Shown piece by piece: positions 17,375 through 29,396 of a stretch of 64,000 nucleotides of DNA. Each line of letters begins with the position of its first letter. Within the stretch, counting starts at the first letter, position 1. The notes beneath the pieces are model-generated. The model did no database searches. It was not told where the DNA came from and was given only the letters and a program-made list of their open reading frames with translations. A program made the position numbers and the translations under genes. Source of the DNA: Serratia marcescens (GTDB lineage: Bacteria; Pseudomonadota; Gammaproteobacteria; Enterobacterales; Enterobacteriaceae); the NCBI RefSeq assembly GCF_029846115.1, contig NZ_JARVZZ010000001.1:434001-498000 (forward strand). The letters run 5' to 3'.

Positions 17375-17908
17375 TTAGAACGGGATATCGTCGTCGAAAT
17401 CCATTGGCGGTTCGTTGCTGCTGGCCGCCGGAGCGCTGTTCTGCGCCGGGCGAGACTGCTGCTGGCCGCCGCTGAACTGGTTGCCGCCCTGTGGCTGCTG
17501 AGGCTGGCCCCAACCGCCCTGGCCGCCGGCAGATTGACCGGCCGGTGCGCCGCCGCCCTGACGGCCGCCCAGCATCTGCATGGTGCCACCGACGTTAACC
17601 ACCACTTCGGTGGTGTATTTTTCCACGCCGGACTGATCGGTCCATTTACGGGTCTGCAGGGAGCCTTCGATGTAGACTTGAGAGCCCTTGCGCAGGTATT
17701 CGCCCGCCACTTCGGCCAGTTTGCCGAACAGCACGACGCGGTGCCACTCGGTCTTCTCTTTCTGTTCGCCGGTCGCCTTGTCACGCCAGCTTTCGGAGGT
17801 CGCCAGGGTAATGTTGGCCACTGCGCCGCCGTTCGGCATGTAACGGACTTCTGGATCCTGACCCAGATTCCCGACCAGAATTACTTTGTTTACGCCTCTG
17901 CTGGCCAT
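17375..17908 (-). CDS. ssb: Single-stranded DNA-binding protein SSB
   Basis: 177 residues beginning [20 protein letters not shown], as in E. coli SSB (178 aa). The OB fold covers residues 1-112 with conserved aromatics (W in SESWRDK, W in TEWHRV, W in TRKWTDQ). A Gly/Gln/Pro-rich linker follows, then the acidic tip MDFDDDIPF that recruits repair and replication partners. I rejected a GTG three codons earlier because the family starts at MASRG and GGAG is well spaced. Divergent from uvrA with an SOS box between them. Confidence 0.98.
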   Translation of the reverse strand: MASRGVNKVILVGNLGQDPEVRYMPNGGAVANITLATSESWRDKATGEQKEKTEWHRVVLFGKLAEVAGEYLRKGSQVYIEGSLQTRKWTDQSGVEKYTTEVVVNVGGTMQMLGGRQGGGAPAGQSAGGQGGWGQPQQPQGGNQFSGGQQQSRPAQNSAPAASSNEPPMDFDDDIPF

Positions 17909-18046
17909 GAGCACTTCTCCCGATGATTGATTTCTACACAGTATAAACGCGTCAGTTTACCACGCTGAGTGCGAAACCACACCCGTGTTGATAAGTGCGA
18001 ATTGCATTCCAGAATTGTCTTTTCGATCGACCTTGTTGCATTCGCA

Positions 18047-18066
18047 TACTGGATATTCATTCAGGT
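18047..18066. promoter_or_regulatory. LexA (SOS) box between ssb and uvrA
   Basis: TACTGGATATTCATTCAGG: CTG at 18049, ten bases, CAG ending at 18064. It sits in the place of the E. coli uvrA-ssb operator and differs from it only slightly. It should repress uvrA and one of the ssb promoters until DNA damage. Confidence 0.88.
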
Positions 18067-18185
18067 TTTTTTGTGTCATAATTATGCGTTTCGACCAGGC
18101 TGTGCCGGTTTTTTGCGAGATCCATCACAAAATCCCCCGCAAAAATCGCGACAGGCGCGGTGTATCATCAAGACGGGAAGTGTAA

Positions 18186-21014
<2,829 letters not shown>

Positions 21015-21243
21015 TATCGCCGGCGTGCGGGCCGTCGCTCAGGCGGTCCGCACGTTGACCCGTTTCGCTGCAATCAAACAGAAACGGGCAAGATTTCGAC
21101 ATTTTCAGGCATTTCCCTCCGCGCTCACCGCTTTTATCATCAATGTTCCCTCGGCGGCCGCCCTGTCTGATTCAGGCCGCGTCTCACCGGCACTCCGCTG
21201 CCGGCCAAGCGTTGTCCCCCATACATTGATAACTGGAGCGACC

Positions 21244-22296
21244 ATGAACATTACCCATGCCTATGCCGCGCATGATGCGAAGTCTGCGCTGGTGCCTTTC
21301 GATTACCCACCGCGCGCCCTGCGCGACCACGATGTGCAAATTCAGGTGCTGTTCTGCGGCGTGTGCCATTCGGACCTGCATCAGGCACGCAACGAATGGA
21401 GCAATACGATTTATCCGGTGGTGCCAGGCCACGAAATCGTCGGCCGCGTTAGCGCCGTCGGTGGCCATGTCTCGCGTTACCGGGTCGGCGATCTGGTCGG
21501 CGTCGGCTGCATGGTGGATTCCTGCCGCAGCTGCCCGAGCTGCGATGAGGGGCTGGAACAGTATTGCGAGAACGGCTTTACCGGTACCTATAACGGTCAG
21601 GACCGCCAGACCGGCGCCGTGACCTACGGCGGCTACTCCACCAATCTGGTGGTGGATCAGGACTTCGTGCTGCGAGTGCCGGAAAATCTCGATCCGGCCG
21701 GGGTCGCGCCGCTGCTGTGCGCCGGTATCACCACCTATTCGCCGCTGCGCCAGTGGGGCGCGGGACCGGGCAAAAAGGTCGGCATCGTCGGCCTCGGCGG
21801 GCTGGGGCACATGGGCGTCAAACTGGCGCGGGCGATGGGCGCGCACGTGGTGCTGTTCACCACCTCGCCGTCGAAAATCGAAGACGCCAAGCGCCTCGGC
21901 GCCCATGAAGTGGTAATTTCGCGCAACCCGGAGGAGATGGCGCAGCACGTCAACAGCTTCGACTTCATCCTCAACACAGTGGCGGCTCAGCACGATCTGA
22001 ATCCGTTCCTCAACTTGCTGCGCCGCGACGGCACCCTGACGCTGGTCGGCGCGCCGGAACACGATCACCCGTCGCCGCAGGTGTTCAACCTGATCATGAA
22101 GCGCCGCCGCATCGCCGGTTCGCTGATCGGCGGCATCGCGGAAACGCAAGAGATGCTGGACTTCTGCGGCCAACACGGCATCACATCGGATATCGAGCTG
22201 ATCCCGATGCAGCAAATTAATGAAGCCTATGAACGCATGCTGAAAAGCGACGTGAAGTACCGCTTCGTGGTGGATATCGACTCGCTGCGAGCCTGA
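21244..22296 (+). CDS. Zinc-dependent alcohol dehydrogenase (cinnamyl-alcohol type, YahK-like)
   Basis: 350 residues of the medium-chain dehydrogenase superfamily. Catalytic zinc ligands appear in CGVCHSDLH and GHEIVGRV; the structural zinc cysteines in GCMVDSCRSCPSCDEGLEQYC (four Cys within its span); the nucleotide-binding turn is GLGGLGHMG near residue 185. The pattern is that of NADP-dependent aldehyde reductases such as E. coli YahK. The start at 21244 has TGGAGCG just upstream; an upstream in-frame extension lacks family similarity. The gene sits between uvrA and yjbR, where E. coli has nothing comparable. Confidence 0.88.
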   Translation: MNITHAYAAHDAKSALVPFDYPPRALRDHDVQIQVLFCGVCHSDLHQARNEWSNTIYPVVPGHEIVGRVSAVGGHVSRYRVGDLVGVGCMVDSCRSCPSCDEGLEQYCENGFTGTYNGQDRQTGAVTYGGYSTNLVVDQDFVLRVPENLDPAGVAPLLCAGITTYSPLRQWGAGPGKKVGIVGLGGLGHMGVKLARAMGAHVVLFTTSPSKIEDAKRLGAHEVVISRNPEEMAQHVNSFDFILNTVAAQHDLNPFLNLLRRDGTLTLVGAPEHDHPSPQVFNLIMKRRRIAGSLIGGIAETQEMLDFCGQHGITSDIELIPMQQINEAYERMLKSDVKYRFVVDIDSLRA

Positions 22297-22301
22297 TGAC
22301 A

Positions 22302-22323
22302 ACGGGCGCCCGACGGCGCCCGT
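22302..22323. terminator. Strong terminator between adh and maa-like genes
   Basis: ACGGGCGCC / GGCGCCCGT stem, CGAC loop, TTTTTT on the + side. Confidence 0.88.
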
Positions 22324-22327
22324 TTTT

Positions 22328-22885
22328 TTATAGCTGCTTGATGATCCTGGCCGGGTTGCCGCCCACCACGCAGTTGGCCGGCACGTCTTTGATCACCACC
22401 GCGCCGGAGGCCACGACCGCATTATCGCCGATGGTCACCCCCGGATTGATCACCGCGCGCCCGCCGATCCACACGTTGTCGCCAATCCTGACCGGCTTGC
22501 CGAACTCCGCGCCGCCGACGCGTGTCTCAGCGTCCAGCGGATGGGTCGCGGTGTAAATATGCACGCCCGGCGCCAACAGGCAATTGTCGCCGATATGCAC
22601 CTCGCATACGTCGAGGATCACGCAGTCGAAATTGGCGTAGAAATTCTTGCCCAGATAGATGTTATAGCCGTAGTCGCAGCGGAAGGTCGGCTCGATGGTA
22701 CCGCCCTGATAGCCGCCCAGCAGCTCACCCAGCCACTGTTTGCGCAGCTCGCCCTCTTCCGGCGAGGAGTGGTTATAGCGATGCGTTAGCTGGCGCGCGC
22801 GCCGACGTTCGCTGCGCAGCAGGTCATCGCCGGCGTCGTACAGTTCTCCGGCGATCATCTTGCGCTTTTCTTCGCTGATGGCCAT
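22328..22885 (-). CDS. maa: Maltose O-acetyltransferase (hexapeptide-repeat family)
   Basis: 185 residues, colinear with E. coli Maa (183). It transfers acetyl from acetyl-CoA to maltose or glucose. An N-terminal helical cap ([17 protein letters not shown]) precedes the left-handed beta-helix built from hexapeptide repeats; the catalytic His lies in [10 protein letters not shown], and [20 protein letters not shown] is the CoA-binding coil. GGAGG stands five bases before ATG 22885. A second, more distant relative occurs at 33401-33973. Confidence 0.9.
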   Translation of the reverse strand: MAISEEKRKMIAGELYDAGDDLLRSERRRARQLTHRYNHSSPEEGELRKQWLGELLGGYQGGTIEPTFRCDYGYNIYLGKNFYANFDCVILDVCEVHIGDNCLLAPGVHIYTATHPLDAETRVGGAEFGKPVRIGDNVWIGGRAVINPGVTIGDNAVVASGAVVIKDVPANCVVGGNPARIIKQL

Positions 22886-23037
22886 ATCGGCCTCCTTAAT
22901 TTTACCCGCGTTTCTTGAATGCCCAAGCGTAGCTGTTTTAGTGCGGCAATAAAAAGGGAACGTTCCCAACTTAAAACCGCGATCACGCTTTGACACGAAA
23001 AAACAGGAGAAAAACGGGCGGTGGCGCCGCCCGGCAA

Positions 23038-23391
23038 TCAGGCGCGCAGTTCCTGGCGCACGTGTTCGGGCAGGCCTTCCACCACCAGCTGATAGGAGCT
23101 GTCGATCAGCGTGTAAAACTGCGAGTTCGGTAGGTTGCCGTCGAGAAACACCGTGTTCCAGTGCGCCTTGTTCAGGCCGGCGCAGGCGACGATCTCAGGA
23201 TGGTGTTCACGCAGGCTTTCCGCCAGCTCCGGGCTGGACTTGACCGCCAGCGCCGGCCGCCCTTCGACCTCGCACACCATGGCGAACATTACGTCGCCCA
23301 CCTTGATCTGACTGGCCTGCCACTGGTTCTGGTCGCTTTGCTCCGCGCCCGGCTTCGCCATGCAGTACTCCAGCAATGCGCTGTTATTCAT
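23038..23391 (-). CDS. yjbR: MmcQ/YjbR-family protein
   Basis: 117 residues, equivalent to E. coli YjbR (118). The family has a CyaY-like (frataxin-like) fold and proposed DNA-binding surfaces, with no settled function. The block [14 protein letters not shown] is the family hallmark. It is the second gene of yjbQ-yjbR, only four bases after the yjbQ stop. As in E. coli the pair lies between tyrB and uvrA, although two extra genes now separate it from uvrA. Confidence 0.93.
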   Translation of the reverse strand: MNNSALLEYCMAKPGAEQSDQNQWQASQIKVGDVMFAMVCEVEGRPALAVKSSPELAESLREHHPEIVACAGLNKAHWNTVFLDGNLPNSQFYTLIDSSYQLVVEGLPEHVRQELRA

Positions 23392-23395
23392 TGGG

Positions 23396-23812
23396 TTATT
23401 CCCCCTGTAATGTGGCCACAATACGGCGTGCTCCGCCGTGGATGCGGTGCTCCCCCAGCCAGATGCCCTGCCATGTGCCCAGCATCAGCCGCCCGTGCCT
23501 GACGGACAGCGTCAAGGACGCGCCCAGCAGCGAGGATTTGATGTGCGCCGGCATGTCGTCCGGCCCTTCGTAGTCATGCTGATAGGGTGCGTGTTCCGGC
23601 ACCTGACGCAGGAAATGCTGCTCCATATCGGCTCGCACCGTGGGATCGCAGTTCTCGTTGAGCGTCAGCGAGGCCGAGGTATGCTGCAGCAACAGATGCA
23701 GCAAGCCGGTTTGCAGGCGATGTAAGTGGGTTAACTGGTTGACGATCTCGTCGGTAACCAGATGAAAGCCACGCGCTTTTGCGCTGAGGATTAGCGTTTG
23801 CTGATGCCACAT
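23396..23812 (-). CDS. yjbQ: YjbQ family protein (UPF0047)
   Basis: 138 residues, exactly the E. coli length, with the family motif [18 protein letters not shown] and [12 protein letters not shown] near the C-terminus. Members show weak thiamine-phosphate-synthase-like activity in genetic tests, but the true role is unclear. ATG 23812 gives the family N-terminus [19 protein letters not shown]. Operon with yjbR. Confidence 0.94.
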   Translation of the reverse strand: MWHQQTLILSAKARGFHLVTDEIVNQLTHLHRLQTGLLHLLLQHTSASLTLNENCDPTVRADMEQHFLRQVPEHAPYQHDYEGPDDMPAHIKSSLLGASLTLSVRHGRLMLGTWQGIWLGEHRIHGGARRIVATLQGE

Positions 23813-23886
23813 GAGTGAGCGCCCCACAATCAGTATATTCTCTCTCCGGTTTGCAGCAACTTCGGCGGCGCGCCGGCAATAAAAAA

Positions 23887-23908
23887 GGAGCGATATCGCT
23901 ATCGCTCC
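23887..23908 (-). terminator. Rho-independent terminator of tyrB
   Basis: GGAGCGATA / TATCGCTCC stem, TCGC loop, followed by TTTTTT on the minus strand. Confidence 0.88.
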
Positions 23909-23938
23909 CCGATGAACGTCCGTTCAGACTAACAGGCG

Positions 23939-25132
23939 TTACTGCACCGCGGCAAACGCCTCGGCCACCTGACGCACGTTGTTGTGGTTCAGGCCGGCCA
24001 CGCACATGCGGCCGCTGTGGATCAGGTAGACACCGAACTCTTCACGCAGGCGATCGACCTGCGCCGCGCTGAAGCCGGTGTAGCTGAACATGCCGCGCTG
24101 CGCCAGCAGGTAATCGAAGTTGCGCTGCGGCAGCGCGCTCTTCAGGGTGTCCACCAGCGCGTGACGCATCTCGAGAATGCGGGTGCGCATGCTCTCCACT
24201 TCGTCCAGCCATTGGGTTTTCAACTGGGCGTCGTTCAGCACCTTGGCCACCAGCTGCGCGCCGAAATTCGGCGGGCTCGAGTAGTTGCGGCGCACGGTGG
24301 CCTTCAGCTGGCCCAGCACGCGCCCGGCCGCCTCTTCGCTTTCGCACACCACCGACAGGCCGCCGACGCGCTCGCCGTACAGCGAGAAGATCTTCGAGAA
24401 CGAGTTGCTCACCAGGCACGGCAGGCCGGCCGCCGCGATGGCGCGAATGGCGTAGGCGTCTTGCTCCATGCCGCCGCCGAAGCCCTGATAGGCGATGTCG
24501 AGGAACGGAATGATTTCACGCTCGGCGATCACCTTGACCACCTCATCCCACTGGGCAGGGGTCAGGTCGGAACCGGTCGGGTTGTGGCAGCACGGGTGCA
24601 GCAGCGCGATGCTGTGCTTCGGCAGCTGTTTCAGCGCAGCGAGCATGGCGTCGAACTTCACGCCCAGGCTTTCGCTGTCGAAATACGGGTAGGTATTCAC
24701 CTTGAAACCGGCGCCGCTGAAGATGGCGACGTGATTTTCCCAGGTCGGATCGCTGACCCATACCTGCGAATCCGGGAAGTAGCTTTTCAGGAAGTCGGCG
24801 CCCACTTTCAACGCACCGGAACCGCCGACGGTCTGAATGGTGGCGATGCGCCCCTGCTGCAGCATCGGATGCTGCGCGCCGAACAGCAGTTGCTGGATGG
24901 CGGAACGGTAAGGTTGCAGCCCTTCCATCGGCAGGTATACCGAGGCGCCGTGCTCGACGCTGTTCAACTGCGCTTGCGCCGCGGCGACCGCCCGCATCTG
25001 CGGGATGATGCCCTGCGCATCGTAGTACAGGCCGATACTCAGGTTCACCTTGTGCGCGCGCGGGTCTTGTTTGAATTTTTCCATCAGCGACAGAATAGGA
25101 TCGCCGGCATAGGCGTCAACGTTCTGGAACAC
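23939..25132 (-). CDS. tyrB: Aromatic amino acid aminotransferase
   Basis: 397 residues, the same length as E. coli TyrB. It is a PLP enzyme making tyrosine and phenylalanine (and leucine) from their keto acids. The PLP lysine lies in [17 protein letters not shown] (K247 by length equivalence), the phosphate-binding [12 protein letters not shown] is near 105, and the carboxylate-binding Arg region [10 protein letters not shown] is near the C-terminus. I found no clear TyrR box upstream. An AsnC/Lrp regulator and a PheC-like gene lie directly upstream, a context absent from E. coli. Confidence 0.97.
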   Translation of the reverse strand: MFQNVDAYAGDPILSLMEKFKQDPRAHKVNLSIGLYYDAQGIIPQMRAVAAAQAQLNSVEHGASVYLPMEGLQPYRSAIQQLLFGAQHPMLQQGRIATIQTVGGSGALKVGADFLKSYFPDSQVWVSDPTWENHVAIFSGAGFKVNTYPYFDSESLGVKFDAMLAALKQLPKHSIALLHPCCHNPTGSDLTPAQWDEVVKVIAEREIIPFLDIAYQGFGGGMEQDAYAIRAIAAAGLPCLVSNSFSKIFSLYGERVGGLSVVCESEEAAGRVLGQLKATVRRNYSSPPNFGAQLVAKVLNDAQLKTQWLDEVESMRTRILEMRHALVDTLKSALPQRNFDYLLAQRGMFSYTGFSAAQVDRLREEFGVYLIHSGRMCVAGLNHNNVRQVAEAFAAVQ

Positions 25133-25214
25133 GGGGGTTTTCTCCTGGTTTGTTATGGTTTGGGCACAGCGTTACGTTCCTAATATAGACGGAAAACCGC
25201 ATTCGGTTTTAGCT

Positions 25215-25682
25215 TTATCTCGCCACCGGCAACAAACCGTTTTCCTTGATGCGATTGAGCACCACCGCCGTTTTGATATGCGCCACGCTTTTGTGCGGCG
25301 ACAGCGTCTGGCTGATGAACTCGCTCAGCGCCGGCAGGTCCGCCACTGCCACTTTCAGCAGGTAATCGGCGTCGCCGGTGGTCTTGTAAGCGTCAAGGAT
25401 CGCGTCCACGTCCTCCAGCATCTGATGAAAGCTGTCGATCTGCTCCTGCGCGTGCGTGATCAGGCTCACTTCGATCAGCCCCACCAGCCCCAGGCCGACC
25501 GCCTCCGGCGCCAGCCGCGCATGGTAGCCGCGGATCAGCTGCGCCTGCTCCAGGCTGATGCGCCGCCGCGAACACTGGGAGGCAGAGAGCCCCACCAGCT
25601 CGCTCAGCTCCTGATTGGTCAGACGACCGTTGGCCTGTAACAGCGTCAGGATTTTCATATCAAAATCGTCAATGTTGTACAT
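25215..25682 (-). CDS. Lrp/AsnC-family transcriptional regulator
   Basis: 155 residues: an N-terminal helix-turn-helix (DFDMKILTLLQANGRLTNQELSELVGLSASQCSRR, in segments) and a C-terminal RAM ligand-binding domain (GLVGLIEVSL ... YKTTGDADYLLKVAVADL). The TGDADY signature marks an amino-acid-responsive member. ATG 25682 is preceded by AGGTGG. It lies between tyrB and the divergent PheC-like gene, so it may control aromatic amino acid metabolism (inference). An imperfect palindrome lies at its 5' end (25689-25722). Confidence 0.9.
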   Translation of the reverse strand: MYNIDDFDMKILTLLQANGRLTNQELSELVGLSASQCSRRRISLEQAQLIRGYHARLAPEAVGLGLVGLIEVSLITHAQEQIDSFHQMLEDVDAILDAYKTTGDADYLLKVAVADLPALSEFISQTLSPHKSVAHIKTAVVLNRIKENGLLPVAR

Positions 25683-25897
25683 AGCCACCTGTAAACTGTG
25701 TTAATAAATGTTGACGTTACAGCCTACCAGTTTTTTTACCGTTGCCGACGTCACACCCTGGCGCTTAAATCGCGTACAGCAGCAACGCCCGGCGTTTTCG
25801 CCGGTAAGCGGCATAAAAAACGGCTAACTCATGCAAGCAAACGACAATTAACGGCGAAGTAACGCATAAAACCACGAATGTATAAAAAGGACGCCAG

Positions 25898-26665
25898 ATG
25901 AAAAAGCTACTCCCCCTCGCGCTGCTGCTCGCCGCCGGCAACGCCGGCGCGCAATCCCACCTGGACAAGGTGCTGCAGCAAAAGACCCTGGAGGTCTGCA
26001 CCACCGGCGACTACAAGCCCTATACCTTCCTCAAGGAAGACGGCAGCTATGAAGGCATCGACATCGACATGGCGGAATCGCTGGCCAAGAGCCTGGGCGC
26101 GAAAGTGAAGTGGGTGAAGACCAGCTGGAAAACTCTGACGCCGGACTTCGTCGGCGGCAAGTGCGACATTGCGATGGGCGGCATCTCCGTCACATTGGAG
26201 CGGCAAAAGCAGGTGTTCTTCGCCGACAAGCTGGATACCGACGGCAAAATCCCGCTGGTGCGCTGCACCGACGTGAAGAAATACCGCACTCTCGAGCAGA
26301 TCAACAAGCCGTCGGTGCGTCTGTTGGAACCGGCGGGCGGCACCAACGAAGCCTTCGTGCACGCCTATCTGCCGAAGGCCAAGCTGACGCTCACGCACGA
26401 CAACATGAGCATTTTCCAGCAGTTGGTGGATCGCAAGGCGGACGTGATGATCACCGACGCCTCCGAGGCGCTGTACCAGCAGAAGCGCTATCCGAAGCTG
26501 TGCGCGGTGAATCCGACCAAGCCGATGCAGTACGGCGAGAAGGCCTACATGCTGCCGCGCGACGATCTGAGCTGGAAACTGTATGTCGATCAGTGGCTGC
26601 ACCTGGCCAAGGCGACCGGCGAGTATCAGAAGATTATCGACAAGTGGTTGGCGGTAAAGAAGTAA
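25898..26665 (+). CDS. Periplasmic solute-binding-fold protein, likely cyclohexadienyl dehydratase (PheC-like)
   Basis: 255 residues with a signal peptide ending near AGA-QS (residue 19). It has the two-lobed amino-acid-binding fold, but its blocks match Pseudomonas PheC rather than ordinary transport receptors: TTGDYKPYTF, GISVTLERQKQVFF, EPAGGTNE, HDNMSIFQQLVDRKADVMITDASEA and EKAYMLPRDD with YVDQWLH. PheC turns prephenate or arogenate into phenylpyruvate or phenylalanine in the periplasm. The Glu of TDASEA (residue 190 of the precursor) corresponds to the PheC general acid; transport receptors usually lack it. No permease or ATPase genes accompany it, which also favours an enzyme. It could still be a stand-alone receptor. 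Divergent from the Lrp-type regulator, near tyrB. Confidence 0.82.
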   Translation: MKKLLPLALLLAAGNAGAQSHLDKVLQQKTLEVCTTGDYKPYTFLKEDGSYEGIDIDMAESLAKSLGAKVKWVKTSWKTLTPDFVGGKCDIAMGGISVTLERQKQVFFADKLDTDGKIPLVRCTDVKKYRTLEQINKPSVRLLEPAGGTNEAFVHAYLPKAKLTLTHDNMSIFQQLVDRKADVMITDASEALYQQKRYPKLCAVNPTKPMQYGEKAYMLPRDDLSWKLYVDQWLHLAKATGEYQKIIDKWLAVKK

Positions 26666-26707
26666 CGCGCTGAGAAACGGGCCGCCGCGCGTCGGCCCTG
26701 CTGTGTA

Positions 26708-27787
26708 TCAGTCGCCGATGTATTCCATCGCCACGCGCTGCGTGAGCTTGGTGATCAGTTCGTAAGCGCTGATGCCGGTGCAGGCGGCGATGCGCTCGAC
26801 CGGCAGCGCCTGGCCCCACAGCACCGCTTCATCCCCCACCTTATCGGCGGCGTCCGGCCCGAGATCGACCGAAATCATGTCCATCGACACCCGGCCGACA
26901 ATCGGCACTTCGCGGCCGTTGATCAGGATCGGCGTACCGGTCGGCGCGCTGCGCGGGTAGCCGTCGCCGTACCCCATCGCCACTACGCCCAGCCGGGTAT
27001 CGCGCGGGCTTACCCAGGTGCCGCCGTAGCCGACCGCTTCGCCGGCCTGGTGCTCGCGCACCGCGATCAGGCTGGACTTCAGCGTCATCGCCGGCTGCAG
27101 CCCATGCTCGGCGCCGCTGCCGTTATCCAGCGGCGACACGCCGTACAAAATGATGCCGGGACGCACCCACTCGTTGTGGGCATCCGGCCACAGCAGCGTG
27201 CCGCCGGACGCGGCGACCGAGCGCTGGCCCGGTTTGCCGCGCGCGAACTGCTCGAAGCAGGCGATTTGTTTCAGGGTGGCGTCGGACTCCGGCTCATCGG
27301 CGCGGCTGAAGTGACTCATGATATTGACCGGCTGCGCCACGTTGCGGCAGGCGCACAGGCGCTGATAAAACGCCTCCGCCTGTTCGGGACGCACTCCCAG
27401 CCGATGCATGCCGGTATCGAGCTTCATCCACACCGGCACCGGGCGCGCCAGCTCGGCCTGTTCCAGCGCTTCGAGCTGCTCGATGCAGTGCACCGCAGTT
27501 TCGATGTTGTTCGCCACCAGCACCGGCAGGTCTTCGGCACAGAAGAAGCCTTCCAGCAGCAGGATCGGTTTGACGATGCCGCCGGAGCGCAGCATCAGCG
27601 CCTCGCCGATGCGCGCCACGCCGTAGCAGTCGGCGTCTTGCAGGGTGTGGGCTGTTTCCAGCAGGCCATGTCCATAAGCGTTTGCTTTCACAACGGCAAT
27701 CAGGCGGCTTTGCGGCGCCTGGCGGCGCACCTGTTGCAGATTATGTCGCAGAGCGCGGCGGTCGATTACAGCGGTTGCCGCTTTCAT
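26708..27787 (-). CDS. alr: Alanine racemase (biosynthetic)
   Basis: 359 residues, the E. coli Alr length. A PLP-dependent TIM-barrel enzyme making D-alanine for peptidoglycan. PLP lysine is K34 in [11 protein letters not shown]; the second catalytic base, Tyr, lies in [23 protein letters not shown] and the C-terminal [14 protein letters not shown] are conserved. It follows dnaB by 17 bp, so the two are co-transcribed as in E. coli. Confidence 0.97.
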   Translation of the reverse strand: MKAATAVIDRRALRHNLQQVRRQAPQSRLIAVVKANAYGHGLLETAHTLQDADCYGVARIGEALMLRSGGIVKPILLLEGFFCAEDLPVLVANNIETAVHCIEQLEALEQAELARPVPVWMKLDTGMHRLGVRPEQAEAFYQRLCACRNVAQPVNIMSHFSRADEPESDATLKQIACFEQFARGKPGQRSVAASGGTLLWPDAHNEWVRPGIILYGVSPLDNGSGAEHGLQPAMTLKSSLIAVREHQAGEAVGYGGTWVSPRDTRLGVVAMGYGDGYPRSAPTGTPILINGREVPIVGRVSMDMISVDLGPDAADKVGDEAVLWGQALPVERIAACTGISAYELITKLTQRVAMEYIGD

Positions 27788-27804
27788 TTCAGTTCCTTAG
27801 CTGA

Positions 27805-29229
27805 TTATTCGTCATCGTATTGTGGCCCCGCGTAGTTATCGAAACGCGACCACTGGCCGTTAAAGGTAAGGCGCACGGTGCCGATCGGGCCGTTACGCTG
27901 CTTACCGATAATAATTTCCGCGATCCCTTTCAGATCGCTGTTCTCGTGATACACCTCATCACGATAGATGAACATAATCAGGTCGGCATCCTGCTCGATA
28001 GAGCCGGATTCACGCAGGTCGGAGTTGACCGGGCGCTTATCGGCACGCTGCTCCAGGCTTCGGTTCAGCTGCGACAGCGCCACCACCGGCACCTGCAGCT
28101 CTTTCGCCAGCGCCTTCAGCGAGCGCGAAATCTCGGCGATCTCCAGCGTACGGTTGTCGGACAGGGCCGGCACGCGCATCAGCTGCAGGTAGTCGATCAT
28201 GATGAGGCTAAGCCCATCGTGCTCGCGGAAAATGCGCCGCGCGCGCGAGCGCACTTCGGTCGGCGTCAGGCCGGAGGAGTCGTCGATGTACATGTTGCGC
28301 TTCTCCAGCAGGATACCCATGGTGCTGGAAATGCGCGCCCAGTCCTCGTCATCGAGCTGGCCGGTACGGATGCGCGTCTGATCCACGCGCGACAGCGACG
28401 CCAGCATACGCATCATGATCTGCTCGCCGGGCATCTCCAGGCTGAAGATCAGCACCGGTTTTTCCTGGGTCATCGCGGCGTTTTCGCACAGGTTCATGGC
28501 GAAGGTGGTTTTCCCCATCGATGGACGGGCGGCGACGATGATCAGGTCGGACTTTTGCATGCCCGCAGTTTTCTTGTTGAGGTCCTGATAGCCGGTATCG
28601 ACCCCCGTCACACCGTCGTGCGGCTGCTGATACAGCTGCTCGATGCGCGACACGGTGTCTTCCAGGATGCGCTCGATGCCCTTCGGGCCTTCGTCTTTGC
28701 TGGCGCGGTTCTCGGCGATTTGGAATACGCGGGATTCCGCCAGATCGAGCAGGTCTTCGCTGCTGCGCCCCTGCGGATCGTAGCCGGCATCGGCGATCTC
28801 GTTAGCCACCGAGATCATTTCGCGCACCACTGCACGCTCGCGCACGATGTCGGCGTAGGCGCCGATGTTGGCGGCGCTCGGGGTATTTTTCGACAGCTCG
28901 GCCAGATAGGCGAAGCCGCCGACCGAGTCCAGTTCACCCTTCTGTTCGAGCGATTCAGACAGGGTGATGAGGTCGATAGGCTTGCTCATCTCCAGCAGAC
29001 GCTGCATCTCGGTAAAGATCAGGCGGTGCGGGCGGCTGAAGAAGTCGTTGGCGACCACGCGCTCCGCCACGTTGTCCCAGCGCTCGTTATCCAGCATCAA
29101 ACCGCCCAACACCGACTGTTCGGCCTCCAGCGAGTGCGGCGGCATCTTCAGCCCTTCCATCTGACGATCTCTGGAACGCTCTCTGATTTCGTCCGCGTTT
29201 GTTTTGTTGGTTGGTTTTTTTCCTGCCAT
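27805..29229 (-). CDS. dnaB: Replicative DNA helicase DnaB
   Basis: 474 residues (E. coli 471). Hexameric 5'-3' helicase of the replication fork. The N-terminal domain (MPPHSLEAEQSVLGGLMLD) interacts with primase; the RecA-like domain carries Walker A ARPSMGKTT near residue 233, Walker B LIMIDYLQLM and the arginine-finger segment near the C-terminus. No intein is present: the Walker A and the SQLNRSLEQRADKRP motif, common intein sites, are intact. First gene of dnaB-alr. Confidence 0.98.
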   Translation of the reverse strand: MAGKKPTNKTNADEIRERSRDRQMEGLKMPPHSLEAEQSVLGGLMLDNERWDNVAERVVANDFFSRPHRLIFTEMQRLLEMSKPIDLITLSESLEQKGELDSVGGFAYLAELSKNTPSAANIGAYADIVRERAVVREMISVANEIADAGYDPQGRSSEDLLDLAESRVFQIAENRASKDEGPKGIERILEDTVSRIEQLYQQPHDGVTGVDTGYQDLNKKTAGMQKSDLIIVAARPSMGKTTFAMNLCENAAMTQEKPVLIFSLEMPGEQIMMRMLASLSRVDQTRIRTGQLDDEDWARISSTMGILLEKRNMYIDDSSGLTPTEVRSRARRIFREHDGLSLIMIDYLQLMRVPALSDNRTLEIAEISRSLKALAKELQVPVVALSQLNRSLEQRADKRPVNSDLRESGSIEQDADLIMFIYRDEVYHENSDLKGIAEIIIGKQRNGPIGTVRLTFNGQWSRFDNYAGPQYDDE

Positions 29230-29396
29230 GAAACGTAGTCTTTATCCGGTTGCGAATGAAGGATCTTGACGCGAGAGTATACGTGATTTTTGCGCCATAA
29301 CCGATGCAAAAAAGGTATTGAACTCCGCACGGGTGAACTGGATCTCCGATACTAAAAAGAATAGGGTGAAATCAGACACTCAAACGAGGTAACGAT

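Noticed and set aside
25133..25214. TyrR box upstream of tyrB
   Set aside because: No TGTAAA-N6-TTTACA match could be found near the tyrB start, although E. coli tyrB has TyrR control.
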